Positions 1 through 5,846 of a stretch of 10,280 nt of DNA are shown here, in pieces. Both the position numbers and the translations under genes were made by a program. Every line of letters begins with the position of its first letter. The stretch's first letter is position 1. Below the pieces are notes generated by a model. That model was not told where the DNA came from. It saw only the letters and a list, made by a program, of their open reading frames with translations, and searched no databases. The stretch comes from JASFTV01 sp050050615 (GTDB lineage Bacteria > Desulfobacterota > DSM-4660 > Desulfatiglandales > HGW-15): positions 1 to 10,280 of the forward strand of contig JASFTV010000105.1 of assembly GCA_050050615.1 (NCBI GenBank). Direction: 5' to 3'.

Positions 1-1761
1 CATAAGCATGTCGTGAAGGGTAGCGGGGATGGGGAAGGCCTCTTCGCTAGAACCGGAGGAAATTCCGCTCGCTTTACCCAAGATCCCTCTTCTCTCTAGT
101 AGATAGCGAGTGATTTCTTCAATAAACAAGGGGTTACCTTCCGCCTTGTCCACAACCAGGCGCTCAAGTTCTCTGGGAAGGTCCTCGGTTCCCAGACGCC
201 GCTGTACCAAGCGGACGCTGCTATCCTCGGTTAGGGGTTCCAAGTGCAGCTCTTCGACATACGAGGCTCCGCTCCAGGGAGAACGGTAATGGGGGCGGTA
301 AGCACAGATGAGTAACAGCGGCATGCACTCTTCGCTTTCGACAATTCGCAGCAGGAGCTCTTCCGAAGCCTTATCAATCCAGTGCATGTCGTCGATCAGC
401 ATCAGCACAGGGGAGAGGCGGCAGCGCTCTCGCAGCAGTCTCCGAAGCACCTCACGCGTGCGCGCGCCGATAATTTCGGCATCCAACCCCCGGAGCGCTT
501 CGCCCTCCACTTTCTGCCCTAAAAGGCTAAGCAGGAAGGGCAGACTTTCATCTATCTGCATGCCAAGAAGCTCCATCCCACGACGGAGTTTGCCTTCCAC
601 CTCTTCCTGATTTGAGTCTTCAAAAAGGTTAAAAGAAGTGCGGGCGACTTCGATGAAGGGAAGGAACGATGACGACTTCCCGTAGGCAGTACAGTAACCC
701 TGAAGGAAAAAGCAGTGCTCACCCTCTAGCTGCTGGCGGAGCTCGTGCACCAGACGGGATTTTCCGATGCCGGCTTCGCCTATTATGTCCACCGTGCGTT
801 TAGTTCCTTGGCGGGCCTCGTAGTAGCACCGCGCCAGAGTCTCCAGTTCACTCTGCCGCCCGACCAAATGGGTTAGCCCCCGGCGCAGTGCCATATCAAA
901 GCGCACAGCCCTTGGTTTTAATCCTTCCAGGCGATAGATCCGCTGTGGCGCCCTTTTCCCCTTGACCGCTCGTTCCCCCTCGAAGGTGCTCTGCACGTAG
1001 GCCTCCACCAACCGGTGTGTTGCCTCGCTGATCAGGATACTACCCGGCTCGGCCATAGACTCAAGACGCGAAGCCAGGTTCACTGTGTCCCCCACCGCTT
1101 TGAAATCCATACGAAAGTCTGTCCCAACCGTACCCACCACCACCGGACCAGTGTGAAGCCCCATGCGTACTAGAGAACGCACTTCGTGCTCAGCTTCAAT
1201 CTCAGTGCTCAAGCGATGCATTTGCTCCTGGATTTTTAGAGCAGCATGACAGGCACGTGTCGGGGCGTCCTCCAGGGCCACGGGCGCTCCGAATAAGGCC
1301 ATGATGCCGTCACCAGTTAATTCCTGAACAAAGCCCTCGCACTCATACACAGGGGTGATCATACATTCGTAGGCCCGGTTAATAAGCTTATAGACTACTT
1401 CCTCACCCAGGCTCTCTGCGAGAGGGGTGTATCCCTGCATGTCCACAAAGAGCACCGTGACCTGCTTTCGCACCCCCTCGATCTTACCTCGAGAGGCCAG
1501 GATTTTGTCCGAGAGCTGTCGAGGTAAGTAGCGCCAAATAGTCTCCATCTCGCTATGGCCAGGCAGTGCGGAGAGGAATTTTTTTGCAGGCGATACAGAC
1601 TCTTGTGCCATCACCAATACTCTGCCGCACTCACCACAGACTTTAGACTGTGGCGGATTAGAACAATTGCATTGCGGACAAACTATTGCTAAATTAGCTC
1701 CACATTTGCCGCAGAAGGCCATGCCTTCAGGATTATCAAACAGACATTCGAAACACTTCAT
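1..1761 (-). CDS. Zinc-ribbon / class III nucleotidyl cyclase / AAA-ATPase signalling protein (C-terminus cut by window edge)
   Basis: The reading frame is open from the ATG at 1761 to the window edge, giving 587 residues without a stop. Residues 1-46 carry four CxxC pairs (starting CFEC, CGKC, CPQC, CGEC), as in double zinc ribbons. A class III cyclase domain follows. Metal-binding Asp107 lies in VLFVDMQGYT and Asp151 in LTGDGIMALFGAP; FKAVGDTVNLASRLE supplies the usual Asn and Arg. After LVGRQSELETL comes an ATPase domain with Walker A GEAGIGKS (residues 328-335) and Walker B LMLIDDMHWID (Asp457/458). Family knowledge: such proteins make a cyclic nucleotide, probably cAMP, and often end in TPR-like repeats, which would lie outside the window. 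No signal peptide or membrane segment is visible, so it is probably cytosolic. An SD (GGAGG) sits 10 nt before the start. The activating signal is unknown. Confidence 0.9.
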   Translation of the reverse strand, partial: MKCFECLFDNPEGMAFCGKCGANLAIVCPQCNCSNPPQSKVCGECGRVLVMAQESVSPAKKFLSALPGHSEMETIWRYLPRQLSDKILASRGKIEGVRKQVTVLFVDMQGYTPLAESLGEEVVYKLINRAYECMITPVYECEGFVQELTGDGIMALFGAPVALEDAPTRACHAALKIQEQMHRLSTEIEAEHEVRSLVRMGLHTGPVVVGTVGTDFRMDFKAVGDTVNLASRLESMAEPGSILISEATHRLVEAYVQSTFEGERAVKGKRAPQRIYRLEGLKPRAVRFDMALRRGLTHLVGRQSELETLARCYYEARQGTKRTVDIIGEAGIGKSRLVHELRQQLEGEHCFFLQGYCTAYGKSSSFLPFIEVARTSFNLFEDSNQEEVEGKLRRGMELLGMQIDESLPFLLSLLGQKVEGEALRGLDAEIIGARTREVLRRLLRERCRLSPVLMLIDDMHWIDKASEELLLRIVESEECMPLLLICAYRPHYRSPWSGASYVEELHLEPLTEDSSVRLVQRRLGTEDLPRELERLVVDKAEGNPLFIEEITRYLLERRGILGKASGISSGSSEEAFPIPATLHDMLM

Positions 1762-1887
1762 CTCCCATGACCCTCCAAAAAATACTTTGGATGCTTCCTT
1801 TCCAGTCCTAGCCGCTTATCGCTGATGAAATCGTTGACGACCAGGGAAGAATATGGCGAGGACTTCCTGCCTCACAGTTTGAAATCC

Positions 1888-1989
1888 TTATGGTGTATCG
1901 ATCACCTCCCCAAAAACAAAAGCCTCCAAAGGGATAGAAATCCCTTGGAGGCTATCTACTACCTCTCCCTCCTGGAAATATCTTTCCAT
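1888..1989 (-). CDS. Possible 33-aa leader peptide upstream of the cyclase gene
   Basis: An ATG at 1989 follows a strong Shine-Dalgarno, CTGGAGGAGCG. The frame runs 33 codons, starting MERYFQEGEVVDSLQG, to a TAA at 1888-1890. It resembles no family I recognise. It lies 60 nt downstream of a promoter-like pair and 127 nt before the cyclase start. A terminator hairpin (1911-1952) sits inside it, ahead of its stop, so terminated transcripts would lack a stop codon. That suggests either a regulatory leader peptide or a chance ORF. A small hairpin, TGGAAA-GATA-TTTCCA, overlaps the start codon. Existence as a protein is uncertain. Confidence 0.3.
   Translation of the reverse strand: MERYFQEGEVVDSLQGISIPLEAFVFGEVIDTP
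1911..1952 (-). terminator. Intrinsic terminator-like hairpin in the cyclase leader
   Basis: On the minus strand GCCTCCAA pairs with TTGGAGGC and GGGAT with ATCCC. This gives 13 bp with one bulged T and a TTCT loop, followed directly by TTTTGTTTTTG. The T-tract is only on the minus-strand side, so the hairpin would act on transcripts heading to the cyclase gene. It may be an attenuator, or simply the end of upstream transcription. Confidence 0.65.
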
Positions 1990-2054
1990 CGCTCCTCCAG
2001 AAGGATGGGGTTATGTTTTTTGGGTGACTAAACGACGAAATGAATGTCGCTCAT

Positions 2055-2083
2055 AAAATAGCAGTTTTTGGGGAAGATGTCTA
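2055..2083 (-). promoter_or_regulatory. Candidate sigma70-type promoter for the cyclase leader
   Basis: Minus strand TAGACA (2078-2083, 5/6 to consensus), a 17-nt spacer, then TATTTT (2055-2060, 4/6). The predicted start near 2048 gives a leader of about 290 nt before the cyclase ATG, carrying the small ORF and the terminator hairpin. An inverted pair ATAGCAGTT (2058-2066) / AACTGCTAT (2122-2130) overlaps the -10 region and could be an operator, but its arms are 55 nt apart. Confidence 0.45.
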
Positions 2084-2286
2084 TATGTTGTATATGCCTG
2101 AAATGGCTCGGAATAGTAGATAACTGCTATAAGTTGGTGGTGCAGCGATAGGGAAGAAAGTTTCGATTACTATTTGTTGTTGTGCCTGCGAGGTCTACCC
2201 GGACAGGATCACAATAGAGTATTTCCCGCCTGTGTTCAAAAACACAAAAAGCCCCAGCAACCGCCGAAGCTCTTTGGTAACAGAGC

Positions 2287-2320
2287 TGGCGTCCCCAATC
2301 CCGCAGAGCGGGATGTCCTG
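2287..2320 (-). pseudogene. tRNA-Glu fragment A fused through a hairpin
   Basis: Minus strand AGGACA, the end of the tRNA-Glu D arm, runs straight into the hairpin ATCCCGC-TCT-GCGGGAT. The next bases, TGGGGACGCCA, are the 3' acceptor strand of tRNA-Glu. The anticodon arm, variable region and T arm are missing. It cannot be a working tRNA. It lies beyond the tRNA-Glu terminator. Confidence 0.7.
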
Positions 2321-2331
2321 AATTTGCAGGT

Positions 2332-2361
2332 AAAAAAAGGATTAGCCTCAGAGACTAATCC
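2332..2361 (-). terminator. Intrinsic terminator of the tRNA transcript
   Basis: Minus strand GGATTAG pairs with CTAATCC (7 bp, 9-nt loop) and is followed at once by seven T. It lies about 130 nt past the 3' end of tRNA-Glu, beyond partial copy B, and in the right orientation to end the tRNA transcript. Confidence 0.75.
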
Positions 2362-2368
2362 CCGTGTC

Positions 2369-2437
2369 AATACAAACTGGCGTCCCCAACCGGATTTGAA
2401 TCCCGCCCATTGGCGGGACGTGAAAGGGGCTTTCACG
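2369..2437 (-). pseudogene. Partial tRNA-Glu copy B (3' end) with inserted hairpin
   Basis: Positions 2369-2400 repeat exactly the 32 bp at 2481-2512. The repeat covers the acceptor 3' strand, the CCA, part of the T arm, and 9 bp of flank of the intact tRNA-Glu. Inward lies the hairpin TCCCGCC-CATT-GGCGGGA (2401-2418), standing where part of the anticodon stem, the variable region and the 5' T stem should be. Beyond it CCTTTCACG matches the tRNA-Glu anticodon loop, here as part of another hairpin (CGTGAAAG-GGG-CTTTCACG, 2419-2437). No 5' tRNA half is recognisable, so it is not functional. Confidence 0.7.
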
Positions 2438-2489
2438 CCGTCAAAGATGGCTCGTCCCATATTATGGAACAAGCCGAGAAAATACAAAC

Positions 2490-2567
2490 TGGCGTCCCCA
2501 ACCGGATTTGAACCGGTGTTGCCGGCGTGAAAGGCCGGTGTCCTGGACCTGGCTAGACGATGGGGAC
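2490..2567 (-). tRNA. tRNA-Glu (anticodon TTC)
   Basis: The full cloverleaf can be read on the minus strand. The acceptor stem is GTCCCCA/TGGGGAC with discriminator G and an encoded CCA. The D arm is GTCT...AGGAC. The anticodon arm is CCGGC-CTTTCAC-GCCGG, with TTC at 2529-2531 and U33 present. The T arm is ACCGG-TTCAAAT-CCGGT. The body closely resembles bacterial tRNA-Glu. It is 78 nt with CCA because the D loop is about two bases long. No clear promoter lies directly upstream, so it may be read from the tRNA-Lys promoter. It is the only intact copy among several broken ones. Confidence 0.96.
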
Positions 2568-2619
2568 GCTGATAAAGCTATCACAGCGCCTTGAATCCCC
2601 TATCCATCCAACTCAATTT

Positions 2620-2678
2620 CCGGGTTGTCCCGCTTGGAAAGCGGGATGTCCTGGACCTGGCTAGACGATTGGGGACGC
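2620..2678 (-). pseudogene. Broken tRNA-Glu copy C with replaced anticodon arm
   Basis: The first 32 nt on the minus strand match the intact tRNA-Glu and its two preceding bases (GC), apart from one inserted A after the acceptor strand. The anticodon arm is replaced by TCCCGC-TTTCCAA-GCGGGA. CAAC and CCGG then match the variable region and start of the T arm, after which similarity ends. There is no T loop or 3' acceptor strand. The 7-nt loop would place TCC in the anticodon position. Confidence 0.75.
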
Positions 2679-2784
2679 TATTCACAAAATAACATTTATT
2701 TGGTCATCGCCGAGGTATTCACCTCAGAGAGGGTCCTATTGTATGTTTTTTGGTGTTGAACCTCCCTCCCGTCCCTTTTAGGTC

Positions 2785-2843
2785 CCGGTGTTGTCCCGCT
2801 CGAAGAGCGGGATGTCCTGGACCCGGCTAGACGATGGGGACGC
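2785..2843 (-). pseudogene. Broken tRNA-Glu copy D with replaced anticodon arm
   Basis: The first 31 nt on the minus strand match the intact tRNA-Glu with its preceding GC, with one mismatch. The anticodon arm is replaced by the hairpin TCCCGC-TCTTCGA-GCGGGA, which can also fold as an 8-bp stem with a TTCG tetraloop. CAACACCGG then matches, and similarity stops. No T loop or 3' acceptor strand follows. If TTC is placed as anticodon, U33 is replaced by C. Confidence 0.75.
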
Positions 2844-2857
2844 AAGGCCAAGAAGCC

Positions 2858-2889
2858 GTGCTATAAATGGTCACCGTCGGGTATAGCAC
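2858..2889. repeat. Inverted repeat between tRNA-Lys and tRNA-Glu copy D
   Basis: GTGCTATA (2858-2865) pairs with TATAGCAC (2882-2889) across a 16-nt loop. No T-tract follows on either strand, so it is not a typical terminator. Apart from this and copies C and D, nothing gene-like is visible in 2568-2946. Confidence 0.4.
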
Positions 2890-2946
2890 CCGGAAAGTCC
2901 CTATGTCGATGTCGATCCTGCAAACCAAGCGGCAAGGCCGCGTTTC

Positions 2947-2969
2947 ATAAAATCGCGAAGCGATTTTAT
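2947..2969. repeat. AT-rich palindrome just after tRNA-Lys
   Basis: ATAAAATCGC, loop GAA, GCGATTTTAT: a perfect 10-bp stem starting three bases past the tRNA-Lys CCA. No T-tract follows on the minus strand. Its core GGAATAAAATCG, read on the minus strand, also occurs in the palindrome at 3153-3201, so the two probably belong to one dispersed family. Confidence 0.65.
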
Positions 2970-2972
2970 TCC

Positions 2973-3049
2973 TGGTGGGCCGTGCAGGAATCGAACCTGC
3001 GGCCAACGGATTAAAAGTCCGCTGCTCTACCTAACTGAGCTAACGGCCC
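2973..3049 (-). tRNA. tRNA-Lys (anticodon TTT)
   Basis: The cloverleaf is complete on the minus strand. The acceptor stem is GGGCCGT/ACGGCCC with discriminator A and an encoded CCA. The D arm is GCTC...GAGC. The anticodon arm is GCGGA-CTTTTAA-TCCGT, with TTT at 3013-3015. The T arm is GCAGG-TTCGATT-CCTGC. It has its own near-consensus promoter and heads the tRNA region. Confidence 0.97.
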
Positions 3050-3064
3050 GATTTATAAACTTTT

Positions 3065-3093
3065 CTTATAATACCGCAAAATTGCCTTGTCAA
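3065..3093 (-). promoter_or_regulatory. Strong sigma70-type promoter of tRNA-Lys
   Basis: Minus strand TTGACA (3088-3093, 6/6), a 17-nt spacer, TATAAG (3065-3070, 5/6). The predicted start near 3058 is about 9 nt before the tRNA 5' end. The first clear terminator downstream is at 2332-2361, so the transcript may also include tRNA-Glu and the broken copies. Confidence 0.8.
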
Positions 3094-3152
3094 AAAGTTT
3101 TTTCCCCATAGGAAGACACCCGATCAAGAAGCAGGAAATCAAAGATTACAGC

Positions 3153-3201
3153 AGCACGAAAGGGAATAAAATCGTGTAACGATTTTATTCCCTTTCGTGC
3201 T
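3153..3201. repeat. Perfect 22-bp-stem palindrome after the radical-SAM gene
   Basis: Arms 3153-3174 and 3180-3201 are exact reverse complements around the 5-nt loop TGTAA. It begins 21 nt past the radical-SAM stop codon. No T-tract follows on either strand, so it is a poor intrinsic terminator, though it could stabilise mRNA 3' ends. The inner part shares GGAATAAAATCG with the palindrome at 2947-2969, and the flank repeats CACGAAAG. Confidence 0.85.
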
Positions 3202-3221
3202 TTCGTGGTTAAGTCCTTTTT

Positions 3222-4271
3222 TCATTCGATTTGGAAGATATGCTGGTGAATGAGGGCGAGTTCTTCCTCGTTAGGGGGATAGGGGTAGTTCCACTGTTTG
3301 ACATCCGGCAGGCAGTTGCCGAAGGGCCGGTTGCAGGCGACCTGACCGTCGGGTCCGAGACAACCGGTGGTCATGAAGGGGGTGCCGAGGCTTAAGATTT
3401 CGGTCAGTCGGTCTCCATTCAGGCCAAAATCAGCAATATGCCCGCCCGGGTCGAATGCCATGTCAATTTTGGATGTCAGGCCCTCCTCGATCAGATACCG
3501 GGCCAGCTGGACCCTGAGATAGGTGGGCCAAGGTGGCTGGGGCCGGTCGGCTAATGCCGATCCTTCCTCTGCAAAGAATGAAAAAAGATGGTTGACCACC
3601 CCCATTTGGCGGAGTCTTTCCATGAATGAAACCATCTCCTCCTCGGTCTCACCCATGCCGACCATCAAATGAGCACCCACATGCGGGGACCCAAAGAGAT
3701 CAAGGGCAGCCTCAATAATCTCCCAATACTTTTCCCACTTGTGCGGACCCGAGACGCCGTTTCCTCTATGCTTGTCGAAGAGCTCTGGGGTCGCAAGATC
3801 GATGGCAACGCCAATTTTGTCAGCGTCCGCCTCCTTCATGGTGACGAGGTCTTCGGTTTCGAGAATGGTGGGGCTTACCAGGAGCGATACAGGAAGGGTG
3901 GTCTCCTGTCTCAGGCGCCGGGTCATTTCCGGGGTGTCCTGACGACATTTCCCGTTGGTGATCATGGAGATACAGGTCCGTTTCACGTACGGAGGCGCCT
4001 GGTTGACAGCATCGATAATGCCATCCATGGTGTAAACGGGCCAATCCACATGAATGAAACTTTTGTCCTGATAGGAGCCGGGACGTTTTTTGGCCAGGCC
4101 GCAATAGGCACAATTGGCTGCACAGCCTTCAGGATAGTGAACCAAGAGATTGACACACCTGTTCACAGCGCCTCGGTACATCCTCCCTCGCATCAGACCG
4201 AGGGAGATGGCGGAGGCGTGGCTCATCTTGGCATATTCGGGGCTCTGTATTTCCTTGGAGTTCTTTGTCAT
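3222..4271 (-). CDS. Radical-SAM enzyme, candidate LipS-type lipoyl synthase subunit
   Basis: This 349-aa protein has the radical-SAM motif CAANCAYC (C50, C54, C57; CX3CX2C), which binds the [4Fe-4S] cluster and SAM. The context YPEGCAANCAYCGLA recalls the BioB/LipS branch. Near the C-terminus are C304, C313 and C320 (GC...ACNRPFGNC), possible ligands of a second cluster that could donate sulfur. The gene follows a lipoate ligase and a gcvH-like gene, so sulfur insertion into a protein-bound octanoyl group, as by LipS1/LipS2, is my preferred inference. Those enzymes work as a pair, and only one is present here. Another biotin-synthase-like reaction remains possible. The ATG at 4271 has a weak SD. 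The stop is at 3222-3224. Confidence 0.85.
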   Translation of the reverse strand: MTKNSKEIQSPEYAKMSHASAISLGLMRGRMYRGAVNRCVNLLVHYPEGCAANCAYCGLAKKRPGSYQDKSFIHVDWPVYTMDGIIDAVNQAPPYVKRTCISMITNGKCRQDTPEMTRRLRQETTLPVSLLVSPTILETEDLVTMKEADADKIGVAIDLATPELFDKHRGNGVSGPHKWEKYWEIIEAALDLFGSPHVGAHLMVGMGETEEEMVSFMERLRQMGVVNHLFSFFAEEGSALADRPQPPWPTYLRVQLARYLIEEGLTSKIDMAFDPGGHIADFGLNGDRLTEILSLGTPFMTTGCLGPDGQVACNRPFGNCLPDVKQWNYPYPPNEEELALIHQHIFQIE

Positions 4272-4348
4272 TTCCGGTTAATTGCAGACTCAAACAGACA
4301 TTTTGCTCGGCAGACCCGGGCTAAATATGCCTCGCGTTTAAGGGGCAG

Positions 4349-4360
4349 GCTCGGCCGAGC
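4349..4360. repeat. Perfect 12-bp palindrome upstream of the radical-SAM gene
   Basis: GCTCGGCCGAGC, centred about 80 nt before the radical-SAM start. It could be a regulator site or chance. The rest of 4272-4529 shows no gene and no convincing promoter. Confidence 0.3.
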
Positions 4361-4509
4361 AACACATATCAAAATAGTATTCTATTTGTCAGGCTTGTTC
4401 ACGAAAACGTTCAAAGTTCCAAGCCGAAAATGGGTTCTGCCCAAGCCCTGGGGCCATATCTAACTAAACGTCTTTAACCCGCTGGGCCGGATGTGCTCTT
4501 TGTTGTGCC

Positions 4510-4569
4510 TCAAGCGGAGCGCTCCTCAAGTCCCGCCAACGGCGGGACGCTCATCAAGCGAAGTGCTCC
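4510..4569. repeat. GTCCCGCC/GGCGGGAC hairpin flanked by direct repeats
   Basis: GTCCCGCC (4530-4537), loop AAC, GGCGGGAC (4541-4548): an 8-bp perfect stem of the same type as the hairpins in the tRNA-Glu fragments. On each side is a near-identical 15-mer, CAAGCGGAGCGCTCC and CAAGCGAAGTGCTCC (13/15). It lies just past the lipoate ligase stop on the minus strand. No T-tract follows. Confidence 0.65.
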
Positions 4570-5639
4570 TATAACCTTACCTGGTTTTGCTTGGCGGTAA
4601 GGACAGCCTTGGTGAGTGTTGTGACATCCAACCCATAAATCATGTCATCATGCCACACCTTTGACAGGTTTTCCTCTATCTTTTCCTCCCGTGCCGAACT
4701 CCATTTCAAGGCATTTTCAAGACGATGGACATCCTCGGTTGTAGAAAAGAAGTCACCGGTGATGACCACATTCTCGATGGATGCTCCGGAGAGGGAAAGA
4801 TAGACCTCCAGCAGCCCAGCTCTCGTCTTTATCCGGCCCACGCCCATTCTGGCTCTAGGGTGTTTGTGGGAAAAAATCCACGCCTTATTTGTATACCTCT
4901 CACTGATAGAGCGGCGGATCGTCTCTCTTTCCCACGCATCCGGTTCGTCCTCTTCAAAGCGAATGCTGAATTCTCTCTCAAAGGATTTTTGGATCGCATT
5001 CATGACGGTCTCCACAGGGATAGCCTCTCCTAATTCTTCCCTGACCGTCGTCATCCGCTCACTGAAGCAACTGTACCCTTTGTCGCTCAGCTTCTCCATT
5101 GGGGTATTCATGATATCCGTCATCAACTCGACATCAAAATCCACCAAGAAGCTTGTGTGAAAGAGAAGACTCTTTCCCGTCTCTGCTGCTGCGGAAAGCC
5201 CCGCTATTTTTTTCCCGGCCACTTCTAGATCGTTCTTGGGCTGAAAATATGAGGGTATTCCGAGCCACTCCAGGGCCTTGATCAAAACATGTCCCATGGA
5301 TTCGAAGACGCCTCCAACGCCCCCATTTTCCAGACCGGGCCAGTCAACATTGATACCGAGGCCCAAGGCAATAATCTCAGGGCCCATTATGACGGTCCCG
5401 CCCCCCGTGCTCCGTCGGTTATATTCGATGCCTCTGGCCCGACATTTATCGAGCTTCAGGGCTGCCTCGATATCCTGATACTTACCGACGATGACGGAAG
5501 GGATGAATGTGTATAGATGGAGTATGGGTGGAGAGTGTTGGGCGGCGACAGCGTGAGGAAGGGTGTCATCCACGGCCAGACCTTCTGCCGTGGAGACGGA
5601 TCTTGTTGTGTTCTTAAAAAGACGCCAGTGGGTGGTCAT
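4569..5639 (-). CDS. lplA: Lipoate-protein ligase (LplA-type, with C-terminal accessory domain)
   Basis: Lipoate ligases activate lipoate or octanoate with ATP and transfer it to a lysine of a lipoyl-domain protein. From the ATG at 5639 the protein has 356 residues and begins MTTHWRLF, as family members do. RRSTGGGT (residues 75-82) is a variant of the RRxSGGGAV motif. NDLEVAGKKIAG (about 137-147) holds the conserved Lys that contacts lipoyl-AMP. The final third (YTNKAWIFSHKHP..., ...VVITGDFF...) resembles the LplA/LplB accessory domain. The frame opens further upstream to a TTG at 5723, but that extension encodes an AT-rich repeat and is probably untranslated. The SD before 5639 is weak. The GcvH-like protein next door is a likely acceptor. 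Confidence 0.87.
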   Translation of the reverse strand: MTTHWRLFKNTTRSVSTAEGLAVDDTLPHAVAAQHSPPILHLYTFIPSVIVGKYQDIEAALKLDKCRARGIEYNRRSTGGGTVIMGPEIIALGLGINVDWPGLENGGVGGVFESMGHVLIKALEWLGIPSYFQPKNDLEVAGKKIAGLSAAAETGKSLLFHTSFLVDFDVELMTDIMNTPMEKLSDKGYSCFSERMTTVREELGEAIPVETVMNAIQKSFEREFSIRFEEDEPDAWERETIRRSISERYTNKAWIFSHKHPRARMGVGRIKTRAGLLEVYLSLSGASIENVVITGDFFSTTEDVHRLENALKWSSAREEKIEENLSKVWHDDMIYGLDVTTLTKAVLTAKQNQVRL

Positions 5640-5707
5640 CGCATTGCAGTCGATGAAATGCTCTGTGCCGGATTTTGGGCCAATCCTCCGTGGCCAAAAT
5701 GACAGAT

Positions 5708-5766
5708 CAATTCCAAATTTCAAATTTCAAATGCCAAATCAAATCCAAATGCTCAATTTCAAAAGA
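5708..5766. repeat. AT-rich degenerate repeat (CAAAT units)
   Basis: The plus strand carries repeated TTCAAAT / GCCAAAT / TCCAAAT units between gcvH and the lipoate ligase. Its left end extends the ligase frame artificially. Such CAAAT-rich intergenic repeats occur in many environmental bacterial genomes; a role is unknown. The rest of the gap 5640-5846 shows nothing else. Confidence 0.6.
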
Positions 5767-5846
5767 TACCGCTTGAGCCTGATTTTGGTCTTTGGCATTA
5801 TGAACAGCCCCGCCCCAGGATACATGATTTTTCGGTGGCGTGCGCT

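Noticed and set aside
1825..2031. 68-codon plus-strand ORF
   Set aside because: No SD, no family resemblance, and it runs through the minus-strand terminator hairpin and leader.
2231..2286. Possible riboswitch or structured RNA (AGCTCT...AGAGCT stem, and TGTGTT...AACACA)
   Set aside because: Only short stems, no match to a riboswitch core I recognise, and no gene directly downstream on either strand that it would control.
2174..2530. 118-codon plus-strand ORF, and an 83-codon minus-strand ORF at 2236-2487
   Set aside because: Both run across tRNA-Glu fragments, the terminator and hairpin repeats; the plus ORF also runs into the intact tRNA.
2287..2843. CRISPR-like array, suggested by several similar units
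   Set aside because: Units have irregular spacing and length and are fragments of tRNA-Glu with varied hairpins; no constant repeat with unique spacers.
2785..2843. Copy D as a working second tRNA-Glu
   Set aside because: No T loop or 3' acceptor strand follows, and U33 is lost.
3669..4463. 264-codon plus-strand ORF
   Set aside because: Antisense to the radical-SAM gene, whose cysteine motifs are clear; the plus protein has no recognisable motif.
5640..5723. Longer lipoate ligase starting at the TTG at 5723
   Set aside because: The extra 28 residues come from an AT-rich repeat, and family members start near MTTHWRLF.
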